64,000 bases of DNA from G963677085 sp963677085 (GTDB lineage Bacteria; Planctomycetota; Planctomycetia; Pirellulales; Thermoguttaceae), in assembly GCA_963677085.2 (NCBI GenBank), contig CAXXFH010000003.1, forward strand, positions 682,001 to 746,000. Reading direction: 5' to 3'. The translations under genes and the position numbers were made by a program. The notes under the pieces are model-generated. The model ran no database searches. It had not been told where the DNA came from and saw only the letters and a list, made by a program, of their open reading frames with translations. This document shows positions 36,202 through 45,975 of the stretch, in pieces (within the stretch, counting starts at the first letter, position 1; every line of letters begins with the position of its first letter).

Positions 36202-38118
36202 ATGAACATTCTTCGTGCAAACCGGATTGCGGCCATCGGGTTCTCGCTGCTCGTCGTTAATGCCCTGCACGGCTCGACCGCCAGGGCCCAACAGCCACCA
36301 CAGCCAAATATCCTTTGGCTCACCTGCGAAGATATCGGCCCCCACTTGGGTTGCTACGGCGACGCCTACGCCGACACGCCGAATCTCGACCGTCTGGCGG
36401 CCAAAGGCACCATCTACCTGCACGCTTGGTCGAACGCCCCGGTCTGTGCTCCAGCACGGACCACGATCATCTCGGGCGTCTACCCGCCGTCGACCGGGTC
36501 GCAGCACATGCGGAGCTTCACGCAAATGCCGCCGGACATGAAGATGTATCCGCAACTGCTTCGCGAGGCTGGCTACTACTGTACGAACAACGCCAAGGAA
36601 GACTACAACTTGGCCAAGCCAGAAGGCGTGTGGGATGAGTCTTCGCGCAAGGCCCATTGGGAACACCGCCAAAAGGGCCAACCGTTTTTCGCGATCTTCA
36701 ATTTCCTGAAAACCCACGAAAGCCAAATTCGTCGGCGACCGCACACACTGGTGCACGACCCGGCGAAGGCACGGCTGCCGGTCTACCACCCCGATACGCC
36801 CGAGGTCCGCCACGACTGGGCCCAATACTACGACAACATTACCACGATGGACACCCAAGCCGGTCAACGGCTTCGCGAACTCGAAGAGGCCGGATTGGCC
36901 GACGACACTATCGTCTTTTTCTACGGCGACCACGGCTCGGGCATGCCTCGCAGCAAACGATGTGCGTACGACTCGGGCCTGAGGGTGCCGTTGATCGTTT
37001 ACATTCCGGAAAAGTACCGCCATCTTGCCTCGAAAGACTACAGCGCCGGCGGGAAGTCGCCGCGGTTGGTCGCTTTCGTCGACTTGGCGCCCACGTTGCT
37101 GAGCCTTATCGGCGTTGAACCTCCTGAATACATGCAAGGCCACGCCTTCCTTGGCAACCACGAAGCGCCGCCGCAGTCGTACCTCTACGGTTTTCGTGGA
37201 CGGATGGACGAGCGTTACGATTTCGTCCGCTCGGTGAGCGATGGCCGCTATGTGTACGTGCGCAACTACCTGCCCTATTTCCCGGCGGGGCAGTACCTCA
37301 CCTACATGTTCGCCACGCCGACCACTCGCCTTTGGAAAGAACTCTTCGACCAAGGCCAACTTACGCCCGAGCAAGCCTTGTTCTGGCAGCGGCGTCTGGC
37401 CGAAGAGCTCTACGACCTGACGAACGATCCCGACGAAGTTCACAACCTGGCACAATCGACCGACCACCAGGACATTCTCCGGCGTTTGCGCAAGGTCCAA
37501 CGCGATTGGGTCCTGGACATTCGTGACTTGGGCTTCCTGCCCGAGGCCGAAATTCATCGCCGAGCAGGGCAGTGTAGAACAGGGGAGGGGGGGACGCCGT
37601 ACTCGGTGGGCCACGATCCTCAGCGCTATCCGCTCGAACGAATCCTGGCCACCGCTGAATTAGCCACCTGTAGCAAGCCAGAAGCCGTGCCGGCTTTGCA
37701 GGAGGCGTTGGCAGACGACGACAGTGCCGTGCGTTTTTGGGCCGCCCTCGGCTTGTTGATGCAAGGCGAAACGGCCGTCGCCACGTCCCGACCGCAGCTT
37801 CGCGCGGCGATGGCCGACGACGTCCCGACGGCTGCCATCGCCGCGGCGTGGGCGTTGGGCAAATACGGCAATGACGACGACCTTCAAGCATCTCTGCCCG
37901 TACTGCTGCGTTACGCCTCATGCGAGGACAACGGCGTCTATGTAGCGCTCCACGCGCTGACTGCGCTCGACGACCTCGACCAACGTGCGGCCAGCGTTAT
38001 CGACCAAATCAAGGTGATTCCTACCACAGTGCAAGGTACCAACGGTCGACTGAAGTCGTACATCCCTCGCTTGCACGAAAAGATTCTGCACGACCTCACG
38101 TCGGCAACCGATAAGTAG
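36202..38118 (+). CDS. Secreted sulfatase with C-terminal HEAT-like repeats
   Basis: 638 residues from the ATG at 36202 (GGAAGG upstream). The signal peptide includes 'IGFSLLVVNALHGSTARA'. The sulfatase core begins 'PNILWLTCEDIGPHLGCYGD' with the metal Asp; Cys82 of 'CAPARTT' (CxPxR) is the residue converted to formylglycine. 'FYGDHGSGMPRSKR' gives the Asp-His metal ligands. After about residue 480 come helical HEAT-like repeats ('AVRFWAALGLLMQG', 'AAIAAAWALGKYG'). It probably desulfates exogenous sulfated glycans. The methyltransferase gene follows after 5 bases. Confidence 0.92.
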   Translation: MNILRANRIAAIGFSLLVVNALHGSTARAQQPPQPNILWLTCEDIGPHLGCYGDAYADTPNLDRLAAKGTIYLHAWSNAPVCAPARTTIISGVYPPSTGSQHMRSFTQMPPDMKMYPQLLREAGYYCTNNAKEDYNLAKPEGVWDESSRKAHWEHRQKGQPFFAIFNFLKTHESQIRRRPHTLVHDPAKARLPVYHPDTPEVRHDWAQYYDNITTMDTQAGQRLRELEEAGLADDTIVFFYGDHGSGMPRSKRCAYDSGLRVPLIVYIPEKYRHLASKDYSAGGKSPRLVAFVDLAPTLLSLIGVEPPEYMQGHAFLGNHEAPPQSYLYGFRGRMDERYDFVRSVSDGRYVYVRNYLPYFPAGQYLTYMFATPTTRLWKELFDQGQLTPEQALFWQRRLAEELYDLTNDPDEVHNLAQSTDHQDILRRLRKVQRDWVLDIRDLGFLPEAEIHRRAGQCRTGEGGTPYSVGHDPQRYPLERILATAELATCSKPEAVPALQEALADDDSAVRFWAALGLLMQGETAVATSRPQLRAAMADDVPTAAIAAAWALGKYGNDDDLQASLPVLLRYASCEDNGVYVALHALTALDDLDQRAASVIDQIKVIPTTVQGTNGRLKSYIPRLHEKILHDLTSATDK

Positions 38119-38123
38119 CCTTT

Positions 38124-38915
38124 ATGTCGAAGAGCACACCCATTGCTGCAAGCTGGTACGACTATCCTCAGTACTACGACATCGCCTTTCGCGGCGAGAC
38201 CCGGCTCGAGGCCGACTTCCTCGAAGCGGCCGGCCGCAAGTATTGTCCGTTCCCCGTGCGCCGGCTGTTGGAGCCGGCCTGTGGCACCGGTCGGTTGCTT
38301 ACCGAAATGGCAGCCCGAGGTTTTGACACCTCGGGTTTCGACTTGAGCGAGCCCTCGCTGGCCTACCTGCACCGACGCCTCGCCCGCCGCAAGCTTCAGG
38401 CCAACGTCTTCTTGGGCGACATGGCCGACTTCCATTTGCCAAAGCCTGTCGATCTGGCCTATAACACGTTCGACAGCTTCCGCCACCTGTTGACCGAGAA
38501 AGCCGCACAACGCCACTTGGAATGTGTTGCCGAGAACCTTCGGCCCGGGGGACTCTACCTCCTCGGCTTCCACCTCTTGCCGCTCGATGCCTCGGAAGAA
38601 TGCACCGAGCGTTGGACGGAACGCCACGGCTCGACCCAAGTGACCGTAACCCTTCGCGTGCTCGAAACCAACCGGCGACGTCGCCTGGAGAAGATACGGA
38701 TTAGTCTCCTCGCGCGGACCAAGACACGAACGATCCGGCTCCGCGACGAGTTTCTGTTTCGCATGTACACGGCCACCCAATTCCGCCGTCTGTTGGGCAA
38801 GGTTCCCGCGCTGGAACTGTGCGACGTCTACGATTTCTGGTACGAAATCGACCATCCGCTGCAACTGAACGACGACATCTCCGACACGGTCTTCGTTCTC
38901 CGCCGGAAACGCTGA
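38124..38915 (+). CDS. Class I SAM-dependent methyltransferase
   Basis: 263 residues. Motif I is 'LLEPACGTGRLLTEMAARG'; the acidic end of strand 2 is 'GFDLSEPSLAYL'; the post-motif region is 'VFLGDMADFHL'; motif IV is 'LAYNTFDSFRHL'; and 'LRPGGLYLLGFHLL' is motif VI. The C-terminal strand set ('FRRLLGKVPALELCDVYDF') is typical of small-molecule or lipid methyltransferases. It is co-transcribed with the sulfatase (5-base gap), but no shared pathway is obvious. Substrate unknown. Confidence 0.88.
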   Translation: MSKSTPIAASWYDYPQYYDIAFRGETRLEADFLEAAGRKYCPFPVRRLLEPACGTGRLLTEMAARGFDTSGFDLSEPSLAYLHRRLARRKLQANVFLGDMADFHLPKPVDLAYNTFDSFRHLLTEKAAQRHLECVAENLRPGGLYLLGFHLLPLDASEECTERWTERHGSTQVTVTLRVLETNRRRRLEKIRISLLARTKTRTIRLRDEFLFRMYTATQFRRLLGKVPALELCDVYDFWYEIDHPLQLNDDISDTVFVLRRKR

Positions 38916-39164
38916 ACGAAGCGGCCGTCCACCGTAACGATGGTCATTTCTCGGGCAGAGCCATTTTGCCCACCGGGCACGACCAAAAAGTCCATCGTTC
39001 GCGCCCATTGGTTTCATCACGCGACCGTTATTGCGACAACTTCGCGAAAAACGCGGTTCTTCCGTCGACTTTTCTGTTGCTCGCGCGCATTCTTCGTGTT
39101 AGAAGACATGGCAGGACAGCGGGGTGGCCACTTCTCATCTTCCCACGCTTCACGAGGGTGTCCG

Positions 39165-40118
39165 ATGACCAATACCGGCTGCAACGTGCATTCGCACAAA
39201 TGCCGTTCCGTGCGAAAATGTTATCGACGTACTCCAAAGGGTTTTACCCTAGTCGAACTCCTAGTGGTGATCGCCATTATTGGGATTCTCATTGCCTTGC
39301 TGCTGCCCGCCGTACAAACGGCCCGAGAAGCCGCCCGAAGAATGCAATGCACCAATAACCTCAGGCAATTAGGCCTGGCACTGCACAACTATCACACGGT
39401 CCATCGTTGTTTTCCGGGCATTCCCGACCGCACCAGCAACGGTTTCTGGCTCGGCTGGGAAGCCGACATGCTTCCCTACGTCGAGCAGAAGACTCTCTAC
39501 GACCAACTGGACCTTGAGGCAGAAGCCGACGACACGCAAAACCTCGATGTGGCGTTGGGCTGCATTCCGCCCGGCTTGCAGTGTCCGAGTTCCGATTACT
39601 ACGTCAACTGGACCGGAATCGGTTCGAACTACGCGGCCGTCATGGGACCTGGTGCTTTTCGTGGCACGAGTTTTCAGGATCGGCCCGACGGCTGGTGCGG
39701 CGACTGTTCGACCGACGGCTTTCTCTACCCGGGCGTCGCTCGACGGATCAGCGACATTCGCGACGGTACATCGCATAGCCTCGCATGTGGCGAGCGACTG
39801 TATATGCGGGGCGGCTGGTTGGGATGCGTCATCGAAAGCGGCAATAGCGCCTGCGTGCTGCACGCCAAGAATCTTCGCTGGCCAATCAACTCCCGCGTCG
39901 AAGAGGTTGGTTGTTACTTCAAGGCGACCGATTGCCCGGCCGGATGTTCGCTGTCGGTGGAGTACAACGACACTTGGTTTGGCAGCAATCACCCGGGCGG
40001 GGCCAATTTCCTGCTGGCCGACGGCAGTGTCCATTTCCTTAACGAAACCATCGACTTTACCCTCTACGGCGACCTGGGCACAATTGCCGGAGGAGAAGTC
40101 GTCGACTGGATGCCGTAA
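39165..40118 (+). CDS. DUF1559 pseudopilin-like protein
   Basis: 317 residues from the ATG at 39165, which has GAGGGT about 6 bases upstream; the open frame extends 225 bases further but lacks coding character. Prepilin-like segment 'KGFTLVELLVVIAIIGILIAL', then 'REAARRMQCTNNLRQLGLALHNYH'. The C-terminus has 'SNHPGGANFLLADGSVHFLNETID'. About eight cysteines in the body suggest an exported, disulfide-bonded fold. The next gene, a small lipoprotein, starts 3 bases after the stop; this pairing is repeated in broken form at 55.8-56.9 kb. Confidence 0.93.
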   Translation: MTNTGCNVHSHKCRSVRKCYRRTPKGFTLVELLVVIAIIGILIALLLPAVQTAREAARRMQCTNNLRQLGLALHNYHTVHRCFPGIPDRTSNGFWLGWEADMLPYVEQKTLYDQLDLEAEADDTQNLDVALGCIPPGLQCPSSDYYVNWTGIGSNYAAVMGPGAFRGTSFQDRPDGWCGDCSTDGFLYPGVARRISDIRDGTSHSLACGERLYMRGGWLGCVIESGNSACVLHAKNLRWPINSRVEEVGCYFKATDCPAGCSLSVEYNDTWFGSNHPGGANFLLADGSVHFLNETIDFTLYGDLGTIAGGEVVDWMP

Positions 40119-40121
40119 ACC

Positions 40122-40532
40122 ATGCGAATCCTCTGTTCGAATCTTGCTAACCGAATGGCCCTAACGTTGCTTGTGGCGGCAATCCTCGGCTGCGGCCATG
40201 ACGGCCCACCGGTCTACCTAGTGAAAGGCAAGATCACACACCGAGGCCAAGCGGTAACCACAGGTACCGTGTCGTTCATACCGTCGCAAGGTCCGATGAC
40301 CGTGGCAAATATCGACAATACTGGACAGTACGCACTGCGTACCCGACAGGGAAGCTACCGGATAGCCATTGTGGCCGTGCCCGCCGTGCCCGGCGATCCC
40401 CTAAAGATGCCCGGCGGCTATGTCGCTCCCACGCCGCTGGTACCGCCGAAATACGGTCGCATCGCTACGTCGGGATTGACGGCCGACGTACAACCGCTCG
40501 ATGCCAACGCGATTGACTTTGAATTACCCTAA
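40122..40532 (+). CDS. Small lipoprotein with carboxypeptidase-regulatory-like fold
   Basis: 136 residues. The signal peptide ends in the lipobox 'AAILGC'. The mature part is a transthyretin-like beta sandwich common next to planctomycete DUF1559 genes: 'VKGKITHRGQAVTTGTVSFIP', 'ANIDNTGQYAL', 'GSYRIAIVAVP', 'PLVPPKYGRIATSGLTADV'. It is translationally coupled to the pseudopilin gene. Role unknown; the pairing suggests it binds or anchors the pseudopilin. Confidence 0.85.
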   Translation: MRILCSNLANRMALTLLVAAILGCGHDGPPVYLVKGKITHRGQAVTTGTVSFIPSQGPMTVANIDNTGQYALRTRQGSYRIAIVAVPAVPGDPLKMPGGYVAPTPLVPPKYGRIATSGLTADVQPLDANAIDFELP

Positions 40533-40600
40533 TGCAGATTTTCATGGCCGCTGAAGCGGCCACGCCTCGGGAGCGTTGAACCACCTGGGATTTTGACCCC

Positions 40601-40635
40601 GTTTTCCGTTTTCCGTTTTCCGTTTTCCGTTTTCC
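40601..40635. repeat. Tandem repeat, five copies of GTTTTCC
   Basis: Perfect 7-base units. It ends 6 bases before the last codon of the AraC gene on the other strand, so it lies in its 3' region. Confidence 0.9.
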
Positions 40636-40641
40636 GAGAAA

Positions 40642-41667
40642 CTACTTCGTCTCGCCACGCCATTGCGAGGGCGACATCCCGGTCTTCTTTTTGAAAATCC
40701 TCGAGAAATGATACGTATCGTCGAATTGCAGCCGGGCAGCTATCTCTTTGACGCTCATTCGCGTGCCGTTGAGCAGTTCCTTCGCTCGATTGATCCGCAA
40801 TTGCAGATGATACTGATATGGCGCCATGCCCGTGTGCTGTTTGAAAACGTGCCGGAAACGATCGTAGCTTATATGCAGCGAGCAGGCGAGTTGCTTCATG
40901 TCGATAAGCTCCTCGACTCGTTGCTGAAGAAGAAGGGTAGCCTGCCGGGCCAGGGCGTTGAGACGCTCAGGCTGCGGTTGCCCACGCGACGCGGCCATCG
41001 CCACGCCAAGGATCTCCATCACGTTGGCCGCCATCAACTGCTGGTAGCCAGGCGGCTCCGATCGGGCGCGGTCGAGCATCGCCACATAGCTTTGCAGCAG
41101 AAGTTCGCTCACTCCCGTCCTCAGCACAGGACTGCGCGGCGAGAAAAAACCACGCTGCATAAGCCGCTCGGGATAACCGCCGGCGAAGTGAACCCAGTAG
41201 TACGTCCAGTGAGTGTTGGGCAAAGGACGATAGCGATGCCATACGCCGGGAAACGTTAGGACCACCGTGCCCGCAGTAATTGTTCGACTTCCCGTGAATT
41301 TCGAATCGAATTCGCCTTCGCCCTGGGTAACGTAGAGTGCTCCGAAATAAGGTAGTTCTCGGCCGTTTTCCCAAACGTAGTAGTATGGCGAAGGATGGCC
41401 CGGATCGGGAGTGCCTGGCATGGCATGCACTATTCGCCCGGCCCCAGTCACGTACAAATCCCAACCACGGTCGCGCGGGCTGACCGGCAGGTAGCGAAAG
41501 TATTCTTCTCGGGCAACACGGCGCACGACACCCTCATGCAAAAATTCGACCTTATCCGCTTCGGGCAACGGCAAACATTGCCCTCCATCGGACACCGAGC
41601 GCAGTCGGAGATAGCTCTCATTGTCTCTTGGCATCCCAAATCCAGTCAAGTGCCAAATGTCGCTCAA
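40642..41667 (-). CDS. AraC-family transcriptional regulator
   Basis: 341 residues. The N-terminal part (about 70-170) is a cupin-like effector domain ('YYYVWENGRELPYFGALYVTQGEGEF', 'TITAGTVVLTFPGVWHRYRP'). The C-terminus is the two-HTH AraC domain: 'LACSLHISYDRFRHVFKQHTG', 'MAPYQYHLQLRINRAKELL', 'SVKEIAARLQFDDTYHFSRIFKKKTGMSPSQWR'. The true start may be the ATG at 41634. It is divergent from a PEP-CTERM protein and a GH106-like glycosidase, so it probably senses a sugar and controls those genes. Confidence 0.9.
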   Translation of the reverse strand: MSDIWHLTGFGMPRDNESYLRLRSVSDGGQCLPLPEADKVEFLHEGVVRRVAREEYFRYLPVSPRDRGWDLYVTGAGRIVHAMPGTPDPGHPSPYYYVWENGRELPYFGALYVTQGEGEFDSKFTGSRTITAGTVVLTFPGVWHRYRPLPNTHWTYYWVHFAGGYPERLMQRGFFSPRSPVLRTGVSELLLQSYVAMLDRARSEPPGYQQLMAANVMEILGVAMAASRGQPQPERLNALARQATLLLQQRVEELIDMKQLACSLHISYDRFRHVFKQHTGMAPYQYHLQLRINRAKELLNGTRMSVKEIAARLQFDDTYHFSRIFKKKTGMSPSQWRGETK

Positions 41668-42029
41668 GATTCCACTGCGAAAAGGCCGTCCTGGTCGCCC
41701 GAAATCTTATTGCCACTCGGCCCTGTGTTTTTGCCAGCCCACTTTGGCACAAAACCAACATCGACCAATCGCGCGGCGTCCCCAAACTCCGTTCCAAAAA
41801 CGGCATCGACAACGACCATTTGGACCATCGACCGAACGGAAATCCTGACTACCTTGAAGCTTGGAGCAAAACAAGTCCTGAGAAGAGGCGCATCGGTTGT
41901 ACGTCGGACAATTGGTCAATCTCTCTCGCAGTCAAGGCTTGGCCGCTTCGGCAGCTATGAATTCACCTTACGTCGTCTCGTCTCATCCAGGTAGAAGTTT
42001 CTCCAAACCACTCTTTTGGGAGGATGAAC
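41668..42029. other. Intergenic region
   Basis: About 360 bases between the AraC regulator and a divergent PEP-CTERM gene. No gene, clear repeat or consensus promoter was found by eye. Confidence 0.5.
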
Positions 42030-42764
42030 ATGAAGTACTTACCAGCAATCGCCGCGATGGTGGTTTTCGTCTTGTTGCTCGGTAGTGTCACCGCTGCACA
42101 AGCCGAAACCGTCAGCTACTTCGAAGACTTCGAAAGTGCCCAGGCGGCCCTCGATTTCACTGGCATTGTCGACGACGGCAGTGGTAGCAACAAGGTTCTT
42201 CGCGCCAGTGGTGGCACAAACCAGGATATCCCGGGTGTAAATGCCAGCGAGGGTGTAATTCAGGTCTCCGTCGATCTTGTGTCACATGGCATGGACAATA
42301 GTGAATACAGGTACGTTTATTTCGGAGACACAAGAGGCTTTGCAGAAGCAAACGCTTACTTCGGACTGCGAATGAGTGGAGGCGCCGTAAAACTCACGTG
42401 GAAAGATGGCAGCGGGACTGGAGGAACCACCGAGGATTACTACAGCAGCGTCGGTGCTGCCAACGACACATGGTACACGTTCGTTGCCGATGTGTATCTC
42501 ACTGGCGCCAAAGCCAACACGTGGGACGTCAAAATTTACGATGAGTTGGGAACTCTCTTGGCCTCGGCCAACGAGCTAGGTTTTCGTACCGATGGATCCG
42601 CCATCGACCGCCTCGGCTTTTCATACAGTGGCGGCACGGGCGACTACATGCAGATCGACAACCTGAGCATCCAGAGCGTTCCTGAACCGGCCGCTTTCGC
42701 CATGCTGGCCTGCGGCGGTTTGTTCCTTGCAATGGTAACGTACCGCCGTCGCCGACGCGGCTAA
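42030..42764 (+). CDS. PEP-CTERM secreted protein
   Basis: 244 residues. GGGAGG at 42017-42022 is too close to the ATG at 42024, so the ATG at 42030 is used. Signal peptide 'IAAMVVFVLLLGSVTAAQA'. The body is a beta-sandwich ('FEDFESAQAALDFTGIVDD', 'WYTFVADVYLTG', 'DYMQIDNLSIQ') that looks like a carbohydrate-binding jelly roll. The end is a PEP-CTERM signal: 'VPEPAAFAMLACGGLFLAM' plus a basic tail. Probably exported and sorted together with the nearby glycosidase. Confidence 0.83.
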   Translation: MKYLPAIAAMVVFVLLLGSVTAAQAETVSYFEDFESAQAALDFTGIVDDGSGSNKVLRASGGTNQDIPGVNASEGVIQVSVDLVSHGMDNSEYRYVYFGDTRGFAEANAYFGLRMSGGAVKLTWKDGSGTGGTTEDYYSSVGAANDTWYTFVADVYLTGAKANTWDVKIYDELGTLLASANELGFRTDGSAIDRLGFSYSGGTGDYMQIDNLSIQSVPEPAAFAMLACGGLFLAMVTYRRRRRG

Positions 42765-42773
42765 TGATATGAA

Positions 42774-42888
42774 CGGGTAGCCCCGATAGCTCTGCTATCG
42801 GGGTGCCGAAGGCACAAGAGGTGTTAGCCTGCTCTCCACGCTTCTTGCGGCTACGCCGCCCCGACAGCAGAGCTATCGGGGCTACCCG
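42774..42888. repeat. MITE-like element with 29-base terminal inverted repeats
   Basis: Arms 42774-42802 and 42860-42888 match at about 28 of 29 positions, beginning CGGGTAGCCCCGATAGCTC. Each arm also contains a GATAGC..GCTATC palindrome. 115 bases, non-coding, just after the PEP-CTERM stop, so it could end its transcript. Confidence 0.85.
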
Positions 42889-43002
42889 CTAGTGACGAAC
42901 ATGAGCATACAAGCTGCCTGTGCCGCCCGGTGACTGCGCAATCCGGTCGTCTTCCCTCCCCGTTCATCCCACCCCGATTACTCCAGCCGCAAAGGATGTC
43001 TC

Positions 43003-45939
43003 ATGACTCATCACGTCACGAGGATGACTATCGCGAACACGACGAACCGATCCTTCCCGCGTCCAACAATCGGCCTGCTACTGGTATTGCTAACGTCGAC
43101 TGTCCTGTGCGTTCGGATTCCACTGTGTAGCCAAGCACCCAATCAAGCCTTCGGTGCCGACGACTCTTCGACCGCCAAGCCCTGCAACACGGAGACCTGT
43201 GGCCCCACGCGGGCGTTGGGCCTGTTGAAGCCGAGCGATCCGGTACCGCTCGACGAAGGCTTTCGCGACCCACCGCCGATCTGCCGCGTGCAGTGTTGGT
43301 GGCAGTGCCATGGCAGTGCGTTCACCAAGGAAGAAATCACCCGGGAGTTGGAAGAGTTCAAGGCCCAAGGCTTCGGCGGCGTGGCGGTCAAAGACACCAC
43401 GAACATGCCGCGCGACGCACAAACCCAACACATTGCCGACATCGACTACATGAGCCCCAAGTGGGTCGACATGTTCGCCCATATTGTTAACGAATGCAAA
43501 CGCTTGGGACTCATCTGTCGTACGCGTTTGGGCAGTGGCTGGAACGCGGGCGGGCCGTGGGTAAAGCCCGAGATGGCCTCGCAGGTGATGGCCTTTGCCC
43601 AATCGAAGCCGATCGTCGGACCAACCACCTTTAGCGGCGCAATCCCCTTGGCCGAAGACGGTTCGCCGATATTACCCGCGTTGCGCAACGACAACGCCTA
43701 CGTGCTGGCAATCCGGCAACCGGACAAACGAGTCGTTAACCTAACCGACCAAGTGACCGACGAACGCAAACTCAACTGGGATGTGCCGGAGGGCTCCTGG
43801 ACGCTGGTAAGTTTTTACAGCAAGCCGGACGCCCACAACGTGGCCTCGTGCAGCACATCGGGCCGCGGCCACCACCACGACCATTGCAGCAACGCCGGCA
43901 CCGACCTGATGATCGAAAACGTCGCCGAGCCAATCCTTGCCAAACTGGGATCGTTCGAGAATACGGCGTTCGACGGCTTTAACCTCGACAGTTGGGAACT
44001 GGGCAAACCCACCTGGACTCCCCGCTTCCGCCAGGAGTTCACCAAGCGACACGGCTACGACCCCGTGCCGCATCTTCCCGTGTTGATGCACGTCAACGAC
44101 GACCGCTATAGCTCGGCCAAGACCAACTCCGCATTGGGTGAACAGGATCAACGGTTCCTCTTCGACCTGCGAACCACGATCGGCGAGTTGGTCGTAGAAA
44201 CGCATTACGCGCGGATTAGCCGCTGGTGTCGGCAACACGGAGTCGTACTCGAAGCCGAAGCGGGCGGGCCACACACCATTCCCAACGAACCGCTTGAGTC
44301 GCAGGGTTGTGTCGACATTCCCATGGGCGAGTTCTGGGTCGGCTCGTGGACGTTCGTTCGGCCTACGGCCTCCGCTGCCCATACTTATGGCCGTCGCTTG
44401 GTGTCGCTGGAATCGTTCACTGATACGAGCAAGCACTTTCGAGTTCGCCCGAGCGAGCTTAAACCCCGCGTCGACGAAGCCTTCCTACTCGGCGGCAACT
44501 ACCTGAACATCGCCGTGACTGATTACTCGCCCCAAGAAGCGGGACTGCCGGGCTGGGTCCATGCGGCCGGGCCTCATCTGAACCACTGCGAAACCTGGTG
44601 GTCCATGTCGCGGCCGTTTTTCGACTACCTTGCCCGATGCTGCTTCCTGCTACAATCGGGTCGCAACGTAGCCCAGGTGGCCTACTACCAACCGTTGCGC
44701 ACTCCGACCGGGCTGTGGCGGTTTCCCGACAATCGCGACCACCTCGACAAAGATCCCAAACAATTCGCCTACGACCTGATCAACGACGATCTGATCCAAA
44801 ACCAAATGCGAGTGGAAGACGGCCAGGTAGTACTCCGTAGCGGCGCAAGCTACCCGGTACTCTATATCCAGTCGCCCGAGTCGGGCATAATGCCACTGGC
44901 CACGGTGAGCAAAATCCGCAACCTGCTTGCCGACGGCGCTACGGTCGTTTGGTCCGGCCCTAAACCGACGAAGTGCCCTACACTGACCGACTACCCACGA
45001 TGCGACGCACAACTGAAGTCCGTGGTCGGCGAACTCTTCGCCAACCCGCGTTTGATCACCTTCGAGAAACACGATTTGGCCAGCCTCGTGCCGATCGTCG
45101 AGAAGAGCACCGCCCCACCGGCGTGGAAAACCATCGGCGACGCGCCGATTCGCTTCGTCCATCGCCGCACACCCGACGCCGACATCTTCTTTCTTGTCAA
45201 CCGCGCACCGAACGACGTCAATGCGACGATCACCTTCCGCGTCGACGAACGGACGCCCGAGCTCTGGGACCCGTCGACTGGCAAGATCCTCCCGGTGTCG
45301 TACCAGGAGACGGCCGAGGACGTTGAGGTACGCATGCAGATGCCCGAGTTGAACTCGGCCTTTATTGTCTTCCGCAAGGGGGGAATTGCCGGTTCGTCTA
45401 CAACCGCTAAAACGCCGCGGACGGAAACCACCGCCACGGAAGAACTCACGATCGCCGGGCCGTGGCAACTCGATTTTCCCGAAGGGAAGGGTGCCCCACC
45501 CAAGGCCACCTTCGAGCAGTTGAAGTCGTGGACCGACGCCGACGAGCAGGGCATTCGCGACTTCAGCGGCACGGCCATCTACCGCACCACCTTCGCTTGC
45601 CCGGCGACTCTCGTCAAGCAAGGCACACGCGTCGCACTCGACCTGGGGCAAGTGGCCGAGGTGTGCGAGGTGTGGCTCAACGGCCAACGGCTGGGCGTCG
45701 GATGGCATGGGCCGTATCGATTCGACGCCACCGATGCCCTGAAGCCCGGCGAAAACGAACTCGAAATCCGCGTGGCCAACCTGTGGTTGAACCGCGTTCG
45801 GGCCGACGCCCAGTTGCCACCCGAGCAACGCATCACCCGAATCGTACCGACCAGTTGGTACGATCGCTGCCGCAAAAGCAAACCGCTGAAGTCTGGCCTG
45901 CTGGGTCCAGTGAAGCTTCAGCTTGCTACAGCACCTTAG
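43003..45939 (+). CDS. GH106-like secreted glycoside hydrolase
   Basis: 978 residues; AAAGGA lies 6 bases before the ATG, and a signal segment ('GLLLVLLTSTVLCV') is present. The start of the catalytic part, 'CWWQCHGSAFTKEEITRELEEFKAQGFGGVAV', and 'MSPKWVDMFAHIVNECKRLGL', 'GSGWNAGGPWV' match the GH106 alpha-L-rhamnosidase pattern. The C-terminal ~150 residues are a galactose-binding-like sandwich ('YRTTFACP', 'DLGQVAEVCEVWLNGQRLGVGWHGPYRFD', 'LEIRVANLWLNRV'). It should cut rhamnose or a related deoxysugar from glycans. Family by motif; substrate inferred. Confidence 0.83.
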   Translation: MTHHVTRMTIANTTNRSFPRPTIGLLLVLLTSTVLCVRIPLCSQAPNQAFGADDSSTAKPCNTETCGPTRALGLLKPSDPVPLDEGFRDPPPICRVQCWWQCHGSAFTKEEITRELEEFKAQGFGGVAVKDTTNMPRDAQTQHIADIDYMSPKWVDMFAHIVNECKRLGLICRTRLGSGWNAGGPWVKPEMASQVMAFAQSKPIVGPTTFSGAIPLAEDGSPILPALRNDNAYVLAIRQPDKRVVNLTDQVTDERKLNWDVPEGSWTLVSFYSKPDAHNVASCSTSGRGHHHDHCSNAGTDLMIENVAEPILAKLGSFENTAFDGFNLDSWELGKPTWTPRFRQEFTKRHGYDPVPHLPVLMHVNDDRYSSAKTNSALGEQDQRFLFDLRTTIGELVVETHYARISRWCRQHGVVLEAEAGGPHTIPNEPLESQGCVDIPMGEFWVGSWTFVRPTASAAHTYGRRLVSLESFTDTSKHFRVRPSELKPRVDEAFLLGGNYLNIAVTDYSPQEAGLPGWVHAAGPHLNHCETWWSMSRPFFDYLARCCFLLQSGRNVAQVAYYQPLRTPTGLWRFPDNRDHLDKDPKQFAYDLINDDLIQNQMRVEDGQVVLRSGASYPVLYIQSPESGIMPLATVSKIRNLLADGATVVWSGPKPTKCPTLTDYPRCDAQLKSVVGELFANPRLITFEKHDLASLVPIVEKSTAPPAWKTIGDAPIRFVHRRTPDADIFFLVNRAPNDVNATITFRVDERTPELWDPSTGKILPVSYQETAEDVEVRMQMPELNSAFIVFRKGGIAGSSTTAKTPRTETTATEELTIAGPWQLDFPEGKGAPPKATFEQLKSWTDADEQGIRDFSGTAIYRTTFACPATLVKQGTRVALDLGQVAEVCEVWLNGQRLGVGWHGPYRFDATDALKPGENELEIRVANLWLNRVRADAQLPPEQRITRIVPTSWYDRCRKSKPLKSGLLGPVKLQLATAP

Positions 45940-45975
45940 TGTTCTAACACCTGTTCCAAATTTACGGGTGCAAGA

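Noticed and set aside
38940..39164. 75-codon N-terminal extension of the DUF1559 gene
   Set aside because: A strong GAGGGT site and the normal DUF1559 leader begin at 39165; the extension is Arg/Phe-rich with no fold.
40601..40635. Short direct repeats that might suggest a CRISPR array
   Set aside because: Units are 7 bases with no spacers, so this is a simple tandem repeat.
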